Below are positions 23,201 to 34,792 of a DNA stretch of 64,000 bases, piece by piece (position 1 is the stretch's first letter; each line of letters begins with the position of its first letter). The stretch comes from Alitta virens (taxonomy: Eukaryota > Annelida > Polychaeta > Phyllodocida > Nereididae): contig OW028579.1 in assembly GCA_932294295.1 (NCBI GenBank), positions 36,277,362 to 36,341,361 of the forward strand, written 5' to 3'. The notes under the pieces were generated by a model. That model ran no database searches. It saw nothing but the letters and a program-made list of their open reading frames with translations, and was not told where the DNA came from. Made by a program: the position numbers and the translations under genes.

Positions 23201-26200
23201 ATACTCTGCAGGGTGTCATCATCATGCTTTAACACTTTTCAGGGATGCTGTGGGGTAATTAACCATGATGGGGTAAAATGATATAACTTCTATTTGGGTG
23301 ATCAGATTTGCTGGGTGTTAGAATTATGTTATAACACTTTTATGGTTGCCAGTACAATGACTATCAATGGTTTTTAACCTCAATCCCCTGAAAGTTTCAC
23401 TCTGTTCAGTTTAACGTGCCCTGGGATATCAATGTTTTAAATGCCAATGTATTGGCAGGTTTTTACAGGGGTGTACTCATTTCTGTTACACCCTGTATAA
23501 CATTTTTATGATTGCCATGGGGTAATAACCCCATGATGGTGTAAAATGCTATAACGTCTGTTTGGGTGATCAACTAAATTTAGTATATATGCTCTACAGG
23601 GTGTTAGCCTGTTGCTATGACACTTTTATGGTGGATTAAAATGCTTTAACTTATGTTTGTGTGATCGTATCTTCATGGTATTTGGTTTGCATACTCTACA
23701 GGCTGTTACCATTAAAATTGTATGTTTTATACCAGAACAAAATCATCCAACATTTAACATAAGATGGGTTGCAAAAGTATTCATTCCCCCTGGAGTTTAC
23801 AGGCAGATGTGTCAGCTATAATTCTATACAGGACAAAAATCGTACATGAAACCATCACAAATTTACTCTACAACTGTTATGTAATGTTATGAACTGTCCA
23901 CAAGTGAACTTGTACAGACAACATATTAGTGGCATGATATGGCAGATTTTGCGGACATTCACCTTGGAAAACATTCCTATAAAATAAAATGGATTTTCAG
24001 CTGGCTGGCTGAAAATATGAAGGACCTAAGTTGAGTAATAAATTGGTAAAAGTGCATAATATTTTTCAAAAGTTAATCATTAGGCTGTACTTCACAATTA
24101 CATTGTTTATTAACTGGTCAATGAACATCCAAAAGTGACAGTTTCCGAACAGACACCCAAATATTGATATTAGATCAAAATGAAACGTAAACTATAGCAT
24201 TTTCGTGAAATTACATCTAGTGAAAAGGCCTCACTAATTTTGAAAGTGTCAGTGATATCGCAATTTTTCTCTGCAACTATCCAGCTGAAGACTAAAAATG
24301 AACATTTGGATAAAAAGAAAGCCAGATCAATAGCCATGTATACGAGTTCACATATGCACAGGTTATGTAACATTACATAAAAGTCACAAAGTGGCTTTAA
24401 AATTTGGAAAATATGGTAAATTATCACCTCCAAGAAAATTGTGATTCTTGTATGTGCCATTTTTGTCCTGTGTAGAATTATAGTTGACATATTCACATGC
24501 AAACTTTAGCAATGTTTAGGGGAATGAATACTTTTGCAACCCACTGTATATCAATAATGATGCTAAACAGTTACCTTCATTACTTTGCCTTTGGTTACAT
24601 TCCTTATAGGGACAGCACCAGGTTAACTGTTGATTCCTGTAGAGAGCGTGTATATCAACCTTCAGTGAATTGAGGAATATAAATGCAGATAGATGTTCTT
24701 GCAATTATGATCGTTACCTTTATCACATTTATCCAACAAAATCTTGTCATGTTGCACCACCTTTTCACTCTGTGTCTGATGGGTTCAGGCTGTAGAAGTC
24801 TTCCATAATCTGAAAGTTATTTAATGCTAAATATGATAACGTTGATTGCCTGATGTTCTAGTTCTTCCTAAACTGACACCCTTCATACACATTCTCTTAT
24901 ATATCAGTTAGCATATTGCAAAATGGATGATAGCTTGTATGCAGACCAATCTGAGCATGGCTGGATAACTCTAATGACCACAAAATAGCATAATTTTAAT
25001 TGGGGGATAAACATAGGAAATTAAACAAAATAATATATTTTTTGTCCACTACAATTTAGGAATACTTTTCGTGCATGAATTTTTGTACAGATGATAGGGT
25101 AACCAACTATAAACCGTGCATGCCACAAAATTTGAAAAGATGTTAAAAAAAAAAGCTTACATAATAGAATTCAGATAGTTCCTCACAAAATTTCATTCGT
25201 GCAGGACTGCAGGAGATTTTAAAACTTAAATAATAATATAATATTCACATGGACGGCTGGGAAAATATAATTTTTCTACACTTTCTGCTTAGTATTAAAC
25301 TTTCGTTTCCGGAGCAAAAATCCAACACTATTGCATGTACATTCATATAATTTGGAATTTATTTAGTATTTATGGCCTAGTTGTGCCTATTGACATGTTT
25401 CAATGAAATTTTACAAAATCAGGGAAAACTTTTAAAGTATATATTTTTTCCTTTCTGGAGCAGAACGCTGACATTGCTGCACCAACATGCTTAAAAATTG
25501 TCTAAATATGTCTAAAATAGTGTGATTGTGCCTTTTGGGGTTTTTGTGGCTATAAAAGAAAATATGGAATTATCGTAATGAGGAAACATTTTTAAAAAAA
25601 TCATAGTTTCTCAAACTCTACATCTCAACTAAGTGCTGTTATACTTACATGCATTAAATCTGGTTATAAAATTCTAAATTATAGTGCTTTCACTTCCAAA
25701 ACTTAGTTTTGACCTTTATTTCAAAATTTGTTCATAATAATGGAAAATATGAAAGATGTTGCTGAAAAATATGTTGATTGCATACCAATGATATCCATAA
25801 AAAAAATTTAAGAATTGAATTGTATATGGTAAAATTGATAACTTCATTGTCATGTTCTTTGAATAAAAGACATTGCCTAAATAGTTGGCAAAATGTGAAT
25901 TATATCCCTTGCCAACTATCTGTAGACACTTCACCAATTAGTCTCTATGCATGCTATGACAACCACCCGCCTAACGGTCGGACAGACATCCGTGATAACA
26001 ATACCCTCTTCAAACATTCATTTACGGATGTTGATCAAAATATTTTGTGGTATTTTACATTTATAGTCTTTCATGCACATATTATACTACAGGATTTTTA
26101 GTCAGACATTTGGTAAATTGATTTAAATGTACATTATGTTATATATATACATAGCTATTTATTTATCTAAATAACATTGCCAAATTTCAAATCACACAAA

Positions 26201-28284
26201 AAGTATTTGCTTACCTCTTCAAAGCTTATCCTAGAGTGCTGTAAGTCAAGCCTTAAATTGTAGAGCTGTCTGGATCTAACACAGTCAATTAGTAAAATAG
26301 TCATTGATCTTCACGGGTGGATGACTGCATTGTTCTTAACAATAACAGAGTGCTTTATGTATATGTTTGTTTAAATATCCCAACTTAAGGAACATGGTCT
26401 ATCAATATTAACGATTGTTTCATTTATATGAAATATATAGATAAAGATATTACAGTGATCAAGAAATTTCTAAGTTCTATAAACACTGGAATGTGTTTAT
26501 ATGAAATGACAACGCTTAAAAGTGTTTATAATCAAACACTTTACTTGAACTACAAGCATTAATGTTTACGAAACAACACTTCAATGTGTCTAAGAAGGGC
26601 GTTGGTTTTTAGAGTGCAAAGATGAATTGCCAAATTGTTATCAGTAAGATCACTTATTCATTTTCTCCTTCTGCAAGTATTATTTGTCTCTCTTGCTTTT
26701 TCAGGTGTTGCTGAGAGGATTATCAAATCCAAATTTTATCGTCCCCTGGTGCTGGTTTTGTTGCTTGGGAGTTTTGTGGTTGTGGCGTGTTACACCAGTA
26801 ATTTGATAGCATTGAGAGCTGTGAAGACTCAAAACTACATCGATACTTTGGAAAAGTTAGCCATGCATCCAGAGTATAGTGTTTTAGTCTACAAGGATTC
26901 TGCCTCTGAAGAGATATTTCAGGTATACTTATAGCTTTCACTTTCTTAGCCTGGTGATTTTAAAACTTTAAATAAAGTATTTTCTGGTTAAGTGGCAAAA
27001 CTTGAGGCACTGCGATTCCTGTTATTATTAAGTTTAAGGACTTTAAGTCAAGAGTGATGCATCTCTATATATCAAATAATGACCATAGAGTATAAATTAC
27101 AATATCATTCAATATGTAATTAAGTTATATTTTGTATTTTATTTACAGAAATCATCCCGGAAAGTTTGGAAAATAATCTGGAAAATGATAAATTCATCTC
27201 AAGCAAACTTTATTAAAGTTGACATAGATAACTCTGAAATTGCTGATAAAGTATTAAACACGAAAGCAGTCTTCATTTCTGTGGTGGAAAATCTCATGGA
27301 AATAGCAAGGCCTTTTGATAATCTGACAATTTCCAAATCTTGGACAGGAAATCCTTGTGTGTTTGGGCTCTCAAAATCATTCAAGTTCTCTGAAGTTTTT
27401 AATTTAAAGTGAGTTTTATTTTGAGCTCATTCTTGTTGTTCTGTATTTTCACTTTTTCCTGATTGTAACTATTCCATGTAAATATATTATTATACTCTGT
27501 ATTAAACTGAAAGACATTTGAGACCTCGTAAGTAACATTATCTGTATAGGAGACACTCAGGTTGTATAGATTGTAACGTTCAAATACATTTTTTATTTTT
27601 TTTTATAGCTTTATTCATATCATAAAAATACAATATATTAAATGTGTAGTCTTATTTAGGTTTTTTGTCAAAATTGTATTGTGGCTCAAACTCCCTGCTA
27701 TGGTTCCATATATCCTATGTTAGGTCCTTTATATGGTTGGATCTTAATTTAATATTTGAAAGGTGACCTTCTTGAAGAGTTATTTTAAAGTGAATTTTTT
27801 TTTAGATGACATTATTTTAGTCCTAGCTTCAATGGCCACCGTTCTCACTGCTTATATTGTCCCGGTCGAGCCTAAGTTGGATGGCTGTTTCCTCCTTCGT
27901 CTCATTGCCATGGTCTCTGCCTGTCCTAATTAGCCCAACTGGTGCAGAAATACAGGACGTAAAGCCCTAATCACACACACACACAAACTGATTATATTGT
28001 ACATTGCAACATGAAAGAAACAATGCAAATCTATAGAAGGAACAGCAAAATCATGAATTGTATCTGTTATAATTTGTAGAATACAGCAGCTGTATGAATC
28101 TGGCATTGTCAGCAGGCTGGAAGGATTATACGAACGACAGGCAGTCCAACCGAAATCTCGACCTGGAGTAGCAGCTGTCCAAATGGCGGATGTGATGCCT
28201 TATTTCATCTGGCTATCTATTGGATGGACATTAGCATTAATAACACTGTTCATCGAAATAGGGTACTCATACTTTCAAAAATAG
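20226..28284 (+). CDS. Ionotropic glutamate receptor-like channel (seven exons; N-terminus uncertain)
   Basis: Exons 20226-20288, 20371-20474, 20661-20730, 21347-21677, 26705-26922, 27149-27408 and 28080-28284 join in phase to a TAG at 28282-28284: 416 codons from the ATG at 20226 (an in-frame ATG is also at 20211). The order is that of the family: S1 ligand lobe (about 10-120), M1 (WWAIAGMIATILIMWIFAW), pore loop (about 170-190), M3 (VLVLLLGSFVVVACYTSNL), S2 lobe (about 225-370), and M4 (YFIWLSIGWTLALITLFIE). By eye the glutamate-binding arginine is kept (THERMKFVDF, Arg 94), as is the S2 acidic residue (SVVENL, Glu 309). The M3 gate motif, normally SYTANLAAF, reads CYTSNLIAL. No amino-terminal domain or signal peptide is visible, so either 5' exons were missed or it is a short IR-like form. 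Likely a postsynaptic or sensory cation channel; subtype not assigned. Confidence 0.87.
20758..20835. mobile_element. MITE family B, partial
   Basis: CCCAGATAGCATTCCAAATTG is followed by a core with ATGTCGGCGATGTCGAAACG, like the copy at 10831-10950. The right inverted terminus is missing. It lies in a receptor-gene intron. Confidence 0.65.
20926..21250 (+). mobile_element. tRNA-derived SINE, family 2
   Basis: Head GGTGGCCTAATGGTTAAGGC with box B-like AGGTTCGATCACC, then a body with GAGACGTTAAATTG and AAAGACCCCACC. The 3' part is CATCATTACATCTGCCTCTG...GACCCAGTAGCATTAAGACA. It is the most complete copy in the window and lies in a receptor-gene intron. Confidence 0.85.
22745..23740. repeat. 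Degenerate tandem repeat of about 100-170 bp units
   Basis: Units share CTCTACAGGGTGTTACCA, ACACTTTTATGGTTGCC, GGGGTAATAACCCCATGATG, GGTAAAATGCTATAAC and TTTGGGTGATCAGAT in the same order. They recur about seven times with deletions, all in the receptor gene's long intron. A single family B MITE end overlaps the left edge. Confidence 0.8.
23763..24548. mobile_element. Non-autonomous Tc1/mariner-like element with long inverted repeats
   Basis: GGGTTGCAAAAGTATTCATT at 23765 is mirrored by AATGAATACTTTTGCAACCC near 24522-24541. The similarity continues inwards for more than 100 bases (for example ACAGGACAAAAATCG and its inverse near 24460). This terminal sequence is of the kind seen in Tc1-like elements of animals. 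No transposase ORF is present. A relative is at 62608. Confidence 0.75.
25230..25990 (+). repeat. Composite dispersed repeat E (copy 1)
   Basis: Contains TTTCGTTTCCGGAGCAAAAA and, about 145 bases on, TTTCTGGAGCAGAACGCTGA, followed by CTTTTGGGGTTTTTGTGGCT and AATAATGGAAAATATG. The same phrases in the same order recur at 49990-50520, 51180-51660 and 57460-58300, and inverted at 59690-59815. No coding potential was seen. Confidence 0.7.
27862..27985 (+). mobile_element. tRNA-derived SINE, family 1, 5'-truncated
   Basis: Starts at CCCGGTCGAGCCTAAGTTGG and runs to the tail AGGACGTAAAGCCCTAATCA followed by a short (CA)n. Most of the tRNA head is lost. It lies in the last intron of the receptor gene. 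Confidence 0.8.
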
Positions 28285-28359
28285 ACATGCCATTTCTCTT
28301 TCTTGGCCAAGAGACAATTTCAAATTTTTATGTTATGTTTTATGAAAAAGGTACATGAT

Positions 28360-28525
28360 TTAAGACTCAAGACTATTTTATTTAGATCATATATGTAAAT
28401 GTGTATTACATAAATACATCTGTCTGATAGTACAAATAAATAAATCATCATATGGTAGATGGTCAAGGAGGCAGTGACAAGTTGTGATAACAACGCTACC
28501 ATCACTGCCCCCTTGTGTTTACTAG
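28360..28525 (+). repeat. Dispersed repeat with GGGGGCAGTGA hairpin
   Basis: The segment ending in ATCACTGCCCCCTTGTG matches, in inverse orientation, 45120-45275. It can form a hairpin between GAGGCAGTGACAAGTTGTGA and its distal partner. It contains AATAAA at 28435-28440, about 150 bases past the receptor stop codon, which could serve as its polyadenylation signal. Confidence 0.65.
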
Positions 28526-29229
28526 TTCCCACGGCTTACAAAACAAGAGAAAGAGCAGAAGAGAGAACTACTTTTATGATGATAATGAGCAAGGTAGGAT
28601 GGCTGAATGATACATGTGTGTGCATATGAAGTTATTTTCCATTCAATTAACATCTTCTGATGCATGTGACAATTTAAGAAAAACCGAAAAAAGATTTACT
28701 CTATTAAGTATTATGTGCAGTGTTATACTCAATTATATTACACTTCACATGAACGTGAACATTTTTTGCCAGTTATTCATAGAACAGGTCATGCTAATTT
28801 GATAATACAATGCATTATTGTTGATTCAAGTGGGTACGTTACCTGAAACAGGTAAATTATGATCACAAACATAGGCATATTTAAGCGTTATGCGAGGCCA
28901 AATCGAAAAAATGCATTTTTCGTGCATAGTTTTTGCTACTTTTGAGAAGAGATAATGTAATATACAATTTGTTTCCAATTTCTAATAAATGTATGCTTTC
29001 TTTTGAAGGTTATTGCATGGGGTTAGCCCTAATGTGACCAATTTGACGGGAGAGTGAAAAAAAACCTGGCCGCCATTATACATTTCTCCATTTCTGCATA
29101 TTGCCCATATAATGATACATTATTTCATAAAATATGCAATTTTCTGTCCAAAACTGAATGAAAAGAACAAAATCCACCTTCTGAAATACTTAAATGTGGA
29201 TCAATAGCAGATCATACTATTCCACACAC

Positions 29230-29790
29230 CACAAAAAAAAATACAGCATCCAGAATAGTTCATCAATGGCATGAAGATAGTATTTGTTGATAGATTTAAC
29301 TTTTTGGGTATTGTTATTGACAAACATTTAAAATGGACTCATCACATTGAAGCTATATCCAAGAAAATATCTAGAAACCTGGGAATCATGACAAAGATAA
29401 AACAACAACTTCCCTTGAACGCACTTCTTAATATATACAATGCCTTAAATACTTCATCTGAATTATGGATTAATGATATGGGGCTGGAAATCTAAGAAAT
29501 TAACATCTCTTCAGAAAAGAGCCATGCATATCATCTCAAAGTGCCTTTACAGACTGAGCTTTTTCGAAAATTAAATATGTTAAAAATGAAAGATCTATGT
29601 GCACTGCAGGACTATAAATTTTGCTTTAAATTTGAAAACTCATTGTTACCTCATTATTTTGCAAATGAAATGAAAAAAAAATCTAGAAAATAAAACCCCC
29701 AGATATGTAACCAGGCATATCAACAATATAAAGTAGTGTCAATACCCCCAAAATGAAAACTTGTGAATTTATTTAATGGACCCTTCTATA
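29230..29790 (+). mobile_element. LINE fragment (reverse-transcriptase C-terminal part)
   Basis: An interrupted reading block encodes FNFLGIVIDKHLKWTHHI and IMTKIKQQLPLNALLNIYNA, then after a frame break LQKRAMHIIS and LKMKDLCALQDYKF. These are typical of the region after the catalytic domain in non-LTR reverse transcriptases. It is truncated and degenerate. Confidence 0.8.
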
Positions 29791-30630
29791 ACTAGTCTTC
29801 ATCATGATATATAACTAAATAATTTCTTCTCACATTGCTCAGAAATAGTCTAATAAAACTATGCTCGCATACAAAGTAAATAGATGTGAAACATATGGTA
29901 GTGCTCATGTTATTCAAACTATTTTCACATAATATTATATTGTTAAAATGGATTACAAACTGAAACATATATGTGAAACTAGTGCCTTTTTAGTGGTCAT
30001 ACTGTTATGTAAGTTGTCTTTATTTTGAGAAAAAGCACATTAAAATAATATATTAAAAAAGGTGAGGAAATTATATATTTGAGCTTATTCCATCAAATCC
30101 ACTAGGTCAGGCCTATAGGAATAATGACACCCTAGAGAGGGGGTACGGACACTCTAGCTTTCGAGTATGCCTCTTAGCAGTTTCTCTTTTGAAGTTAATG
30201 CGAGTAACCTTTCAAAATAAACTCAAAACATGCTGCAATATGTATGATTGATGCCTTTGAAACTTTCTGATGGGTTTTGGTGAATCTTATGCTTTGTAAA
30301 AATGTACCTCTACTTCTGCTCAACCTTCACTTACTGATGCCATTGCCACACAAAAACCAAGAGCGGATGTTCAACAATATTTGGCAGAAAGTTGAAGGAC
30401 AATAGGCCACACAAGTTATAATCACAAAGTGATTTGGAGGGGTAAAAAAATGTACCCCAGTGTCCGCCCTGGGTACAGGTTGATTGTGACCAGGCCGTTT
30501 GTGGAAGTTAGAGGGGCATAGAAATCATTTGCCTCACAACACTTTGCATTGGATACTAGACCAATTTGTGACCTAACTTTGATGGAAATAAGGAATCAGG
30601 ATCAATTGGCTAGACTTATAAGTTGTATTA

Positions 30631-30959
30631 AGATCAGTGAGGTTGGCTACCCAAACATAGCTACCCGGCAGCTACCCGGCAGCTACCCGGCAGCTACCCG
30701 GCAGCTACCCGGCAGCTACCCGGCAGCTACCCGGCAGCTACCCGGCAGCTACCCGGCAGCTACCCGGCAGCTACCCGGCAGCTACCCGGCAGCTACCCGG
30801 CAGCTACCCGGCAGCTACCCGGCAGCTACCCGGCAGCTACCCGGCAGCTACCTGAAGATGTAAAGCCAGGTAGCTGTCAGGTAGCTGGGTTTGGGTAGCT
30901 AACTTTACATCTTCGGGTAGCTGCCTGGTAGCTGTTGGGTAGCAAACTTCACTGATCTA
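30631..30959. mobile_element. Inverted-repeat element containing an 11-bp minisatellite
   Basis: GATCAGTGAGGTTGGCTACC at 30632 is mirrored by GGGTAGCAAACTTCACTGAT near 30937-30957. Inner arms AAGATGTAAAGCC and AACTTTACATCTTC also pair. A (GTAA)n run follows. The layout is that of a fold-back MITE whose left inner arm expanded. Confidence 0.7.
30661..30847. repeat. Minisatellite (CTACCCGGCAG) x 17
   Basis: Seventeen nearly perfect head-to-tail copies of an 11-base unit. Because 11 is not a multiple of three, an open frame through it (30549-30863) merely cycles through three readings every 33 bases; I do not regard it as a gene. Confidence 0.95.
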
Positions 30960-31814
30960 GTAGTAAGTAAGTAAGTAAGTAAAACTTTATTTAATGTCGG
31001 GTGTTAAAACGATAAACAAAAGCACCAACAAAACGTGATAAAAACATAAACAAACAGTAAAACATGAAAAATGTACGTACATATTAAAAACACTAAATTT
31101 TACATAAAATACAGCAACCACAACTGCACTTTCTCTCCCATGTTTTAACTTTCAACTTAAAATCTTGTACATCAGACAATCTAAATTCAGTTGTGATATT
31201 ATTGAAACTAGGCTGTACAATGGTGGTGATCTGTTGTATTGTGTTTCACAGTTTTCACTGCAGTGACTGAGTCTTATTCAACATGTTTGGGGTAGAGACA
31301 GTGAAGAGTTGAGATTTCCAGTTGCTGTTATGTTGCTTTTAATGTTTGTGTGGCCCAGGATTAGAAGCCAGAGGCTAATGAGAAGCTAAACTGCACCTTT
31401 TAAAAAAGTAAGTGCACATAAAGCTTTTCTTGGCAACACCATGGAAACAAAATATATTAATTCAACTATCTGCTTTAGTGCATTTCAATAAAGTCCTGGT
31501 TTACGATCAGTCCCACAGTAAATAATTCTTACATATTGCAAACCTAATGATTACCATATAAATTGTAAATGTAGATGTGCATAGGTCTTGTTTTGCAATC
31601 TTGATATATAGATCAAGCACTGCAGAATTACACAACTATACATAAAGATAATACACGCTCAAATGTCAATAACATTTCAGGGTGTACATCACATGTCTTA
31701 CAATGTAACCCTTGTGTAATTGTTTTGTATCACTGAACCTCATCCAAGTGTAAGCAAATTTTCAAATATATACATTTTTGTTATTTCATTTTCCTATAAT
31801 GATTGCAAGTAAAG

Positions 31815-31950
31815 AAACCTACCCATGGGGTATATGTGCAACATGGTTAGGACTCCATCTTTATCATCTCATCATTATATCTGGTGGCTGATCATATTAG
31901 CTGACTAAGCTTCACACATAGTAGCATTTAGTTATTGAAACCTTGATACA
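31815..31950 (+). mobile_element. SINE family 2, 3' fragment
   Basis: CCTACCCATGGGGTATATGT, then TCATCTCATCATTATATCTG, GGCTGATCATATTAGCTGAC and TAGTAGCATTTAG follow the order of the 3' half of the SINE at 20926-21250. The copy is diverged. Confidence 0.55.
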
Positions 31951-34720
31951 ATGTAGTAACATGTAATAATATTTCAATAAGCACATTGGGGACATCTAAA
32001 TTGTTTCATACTCCACTAAGATACTTTTTCTGTTGTTCTCAGAAGGATATAACCAACAAAAATGTTAGCTAACTCCCAAGATCCAAAGTCCCTTTTAAGT
32101 GCAAACTAAATTCTCTGGAAATCTAGCTTGGTCTAATAGTTAAAATATATATGAAAGTAATGTACATTATTTCAGACATGCTAACCTTTCACATTATGCC
32201 TTTAACTGAAGTAAAACAATGAAAAACAAAAATATTATAAATACTGCACAGAAATTTCTGGTGTTTTAAACTAATTTCTGTCTAGTTGTTTACTATTAAA
32301 AACTGGTCCAGATTTATGGCGGGAACTCCTGACTTCTAACTTACGCAAGAAAATCCTTACAACCAAAACAATTTTACAGTCGATTCCGCCCACACTAGCC
32401 AGACTTATTAAATATGCAAGTCTTACTCTAAATGTTCCTTTCATCCGATGAAGATGATGTGCATGTCCCATTATTCACCAACATTGATCACTTTTATATA
32501 ACAAATCAACATTAACTGCGCACTCTAAGCAGAAATTGGTTACAACTAAAAAGCTACAAAAAAACACACAGAGTGATAAAGTAATTGAATAAGAACGATC
32601 GATGAAAAATATTGATGGTGAAATTTTTTGACATTTTCACAATGGCTACTTGTCTATATGTTACGATTATTATAGATAATAAAAAAAATCTGAAAAAAAA
32701 CTAAGGACAAAATCCATAGAGACCTTGCAGCATCCAATGGTGCTTATGACAACTAAACTCATATCACCATTTATTAAGAATATCAAATATCACTGACAAA
32801 ATATCAAGGTCAGTGATTTTGCCTGGCAAATACTACAGAATACGAAAATGAGGCACAGAAGAACGTCATGAACGTCATTAGCGTAGTTGCTTCGTAATAC
32901 ATTTTATTACACAACTCCTTCAATTCTCGTCTGATCTTCAAAATTCCAAGTTTATTATGTACATAAATGAGTAGGTGTTTCGCTTGTACAAGTTGTAGCA
33001 TGCATTGAAACCTTTCTGAACTCAATTTTTCATATACGACTCTGAAATCGCGAATCGGCGATGCCCTCGATGACCAAGTGGAAAAGTAGGCCTAAAGTTC
33101 TGCCAGGTATGGTCAGCGTGATTGGTTTTTGCCAAATAAACGAATTTAACCTCCTAGATCAGTTAATTTGACTATTAATGCTATTGGTTGTAACAGCACT
33201 TCTTGGTTTTTCATATATTAGGCCTACGTTGTTTGTCTTTTGTGTAGAGTGACTTGTGAAATTGTTCAACTCTGAGTGCTTATAAGATAAATTCCAGTTG
33301 TTTGATTGTGAACTAGACATTTAGTTTTTTCTAAATACCAAAATTGGTATTGCCAATATATATGGGCTGGATTTTTCTTAGAGTGAATGGTCTGTCATAA
33401 ATGCATCATGACATATTATATAATAAATTAATCTGTTTGAAGGTCATGGAATGTCTCCATACAAGAAAATTAAAGTAAGGGCAAATAGTGCATGTTCTCG
33501 AGCTCCATCACCTATTAATACAAGTCTTTGATTATTAGCAATAGCATTAGCATCAATGAATAATCCACCAGACAAGTAAGCAAATAAATCTGAATAGATT
33601 ATACCACTTAACACCAGTAATCCAGTTCAAATGCAAAAAGGTAGAAAGTAATTATGAATTTGGAGAATCGTTTGGATTTGTATAAATAGCTTAACTATTC
33701 TTCTGTAGAGCAAATTGTTTGAGTAAATTCTTGCATTTTTTTTAAATATTATTGTAGAGCAATAGATGCCACCTAGTGGATATTATTAAAATGTTTGCTT
33801 TCTGGAACGGTTCAGCACAGGTCTTTCAATACTTGACATCTGGTTCATTATGTACTTTCAGATGCCAAGAAAGAATATCAAGGAAAATAATTGCCACAAA
33901 AAGGATGTCGTTGTTAATGTCACAGGTCCACCATTCTTCATTTCGAAGATATGACCTATTGTGAACAGTTTGACACTGTTCCGGGTTACATACAGGACAA
34001 TGGAGACTTTGGTTTTCCAAATAATAGGAGTTTTCAGTTTTTGCCCTCAGCGTAATACCATCACAAGAGGGCCTTGTCATGATCTAGCGCTATATTGGCC
34101 GACAAATTTAGACAGCCAGCCTTTGGCTAAATAATCCGCACCAGGTTGTAACCCACATGACACATTGTGTTCTTTGCAATGTTCTAGACTATTTTTGCGT
34201 GCTATTGGCGGAACAGGGTGTATTCTATTTGGAGACCCGCTTCAGCACAACTCGCATATAGTTGAGATGTGCGAGCATGCTGTAACCACGTCCGCCCATT
34301 GCAACTACAAATCGAATCCTCCTGATTTGCCAAAATGAGTTGCTTAACATAAGCTGCCTTTTTGTCTATTTAAACACAAAAATAAACGATTACATAACGG
34401 TGTGAATAATCCTCATAGAGTACTAAATGTAGTATTTTCCACTGTTTATTCACTCAATGTCAGTATCGTAATATTATCAGTATTATCATGATTGTCGAGA
34501 TTATCGGTGAAACTACAATTAAGACAATAATTAAAACAGGAACTTTATACTAATCAGAACTCAAACCCCAAAATAGAACTTATCATATGATTATTAAACA
34601 CTTAAACGTATGTAAATAAATGAAATAATTGGCTCAGTTAGTAAATTAATGATAAGTTATGGTTTGAACCAAAATACACATATCAGAATATCACATATAA
34701 ATAATCAAGTCAAACATGCA
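31951..34720. other. Stretch without an assigned gene
   Basis: AT-rich sequence. Two minus-strand open frames, 32810-33025 and 33826-34080, look faintly protein-like but have no recognised family; they are discussed as findings. No clear repeat was seen. Confidence 0.4.
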
Positions 34721-34792
34721 CCCAGATAGCATTCCAAATCGGGTCAGCGTTGTTTCTATATTGGCTGATACCATTTGGAATGCTATCTGGGG
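34721..34792. mobile_element. Palindromic MITE family B, short copy
   Basis: Ends CCCAGATAGCATTCCAAAT and ATTTGGAATGCTATCTGGGG are near-perfect inverses; the core is only about 35 bases. Confidence 0.85.

Larger units (their letters stand above)
22212..26618. other. Intron segment bounded by inverted CACTCTAAAAAC ends (possible DNA transposon)
   Basis: CACTCTAAAAACAAGTG near 22214 and its inverse GTTTTTAGAGTG near 26606-26617 face each other. Both are followed inwards by repeated GTGTTTA/TAAACAC motifs, typical of transposon subterminal repeats. The enclosed 4.4 kb holds a satellite, a Tc1-like non-autonomous element and a composite repeat, but no transposase ORF. It may be one element filled with later insertions, or two solo ends. 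Confidence 0.3.

Noticed and set aside
30549..30863. 104-codon ORF with a repeating ATRQLPGSYPA phrase
   Set aside because: The repetition follows from the 11-bp minisatellite (period 33 bases); no independent evidence of coding.
32271..32503. TATATAAAAG on the minus strand followed by an ORF beginning MGHAHHLHR
   Set aside because: The ATG is too close to the TATA-like motif, no downstream exon was found and the frame has no known motif.
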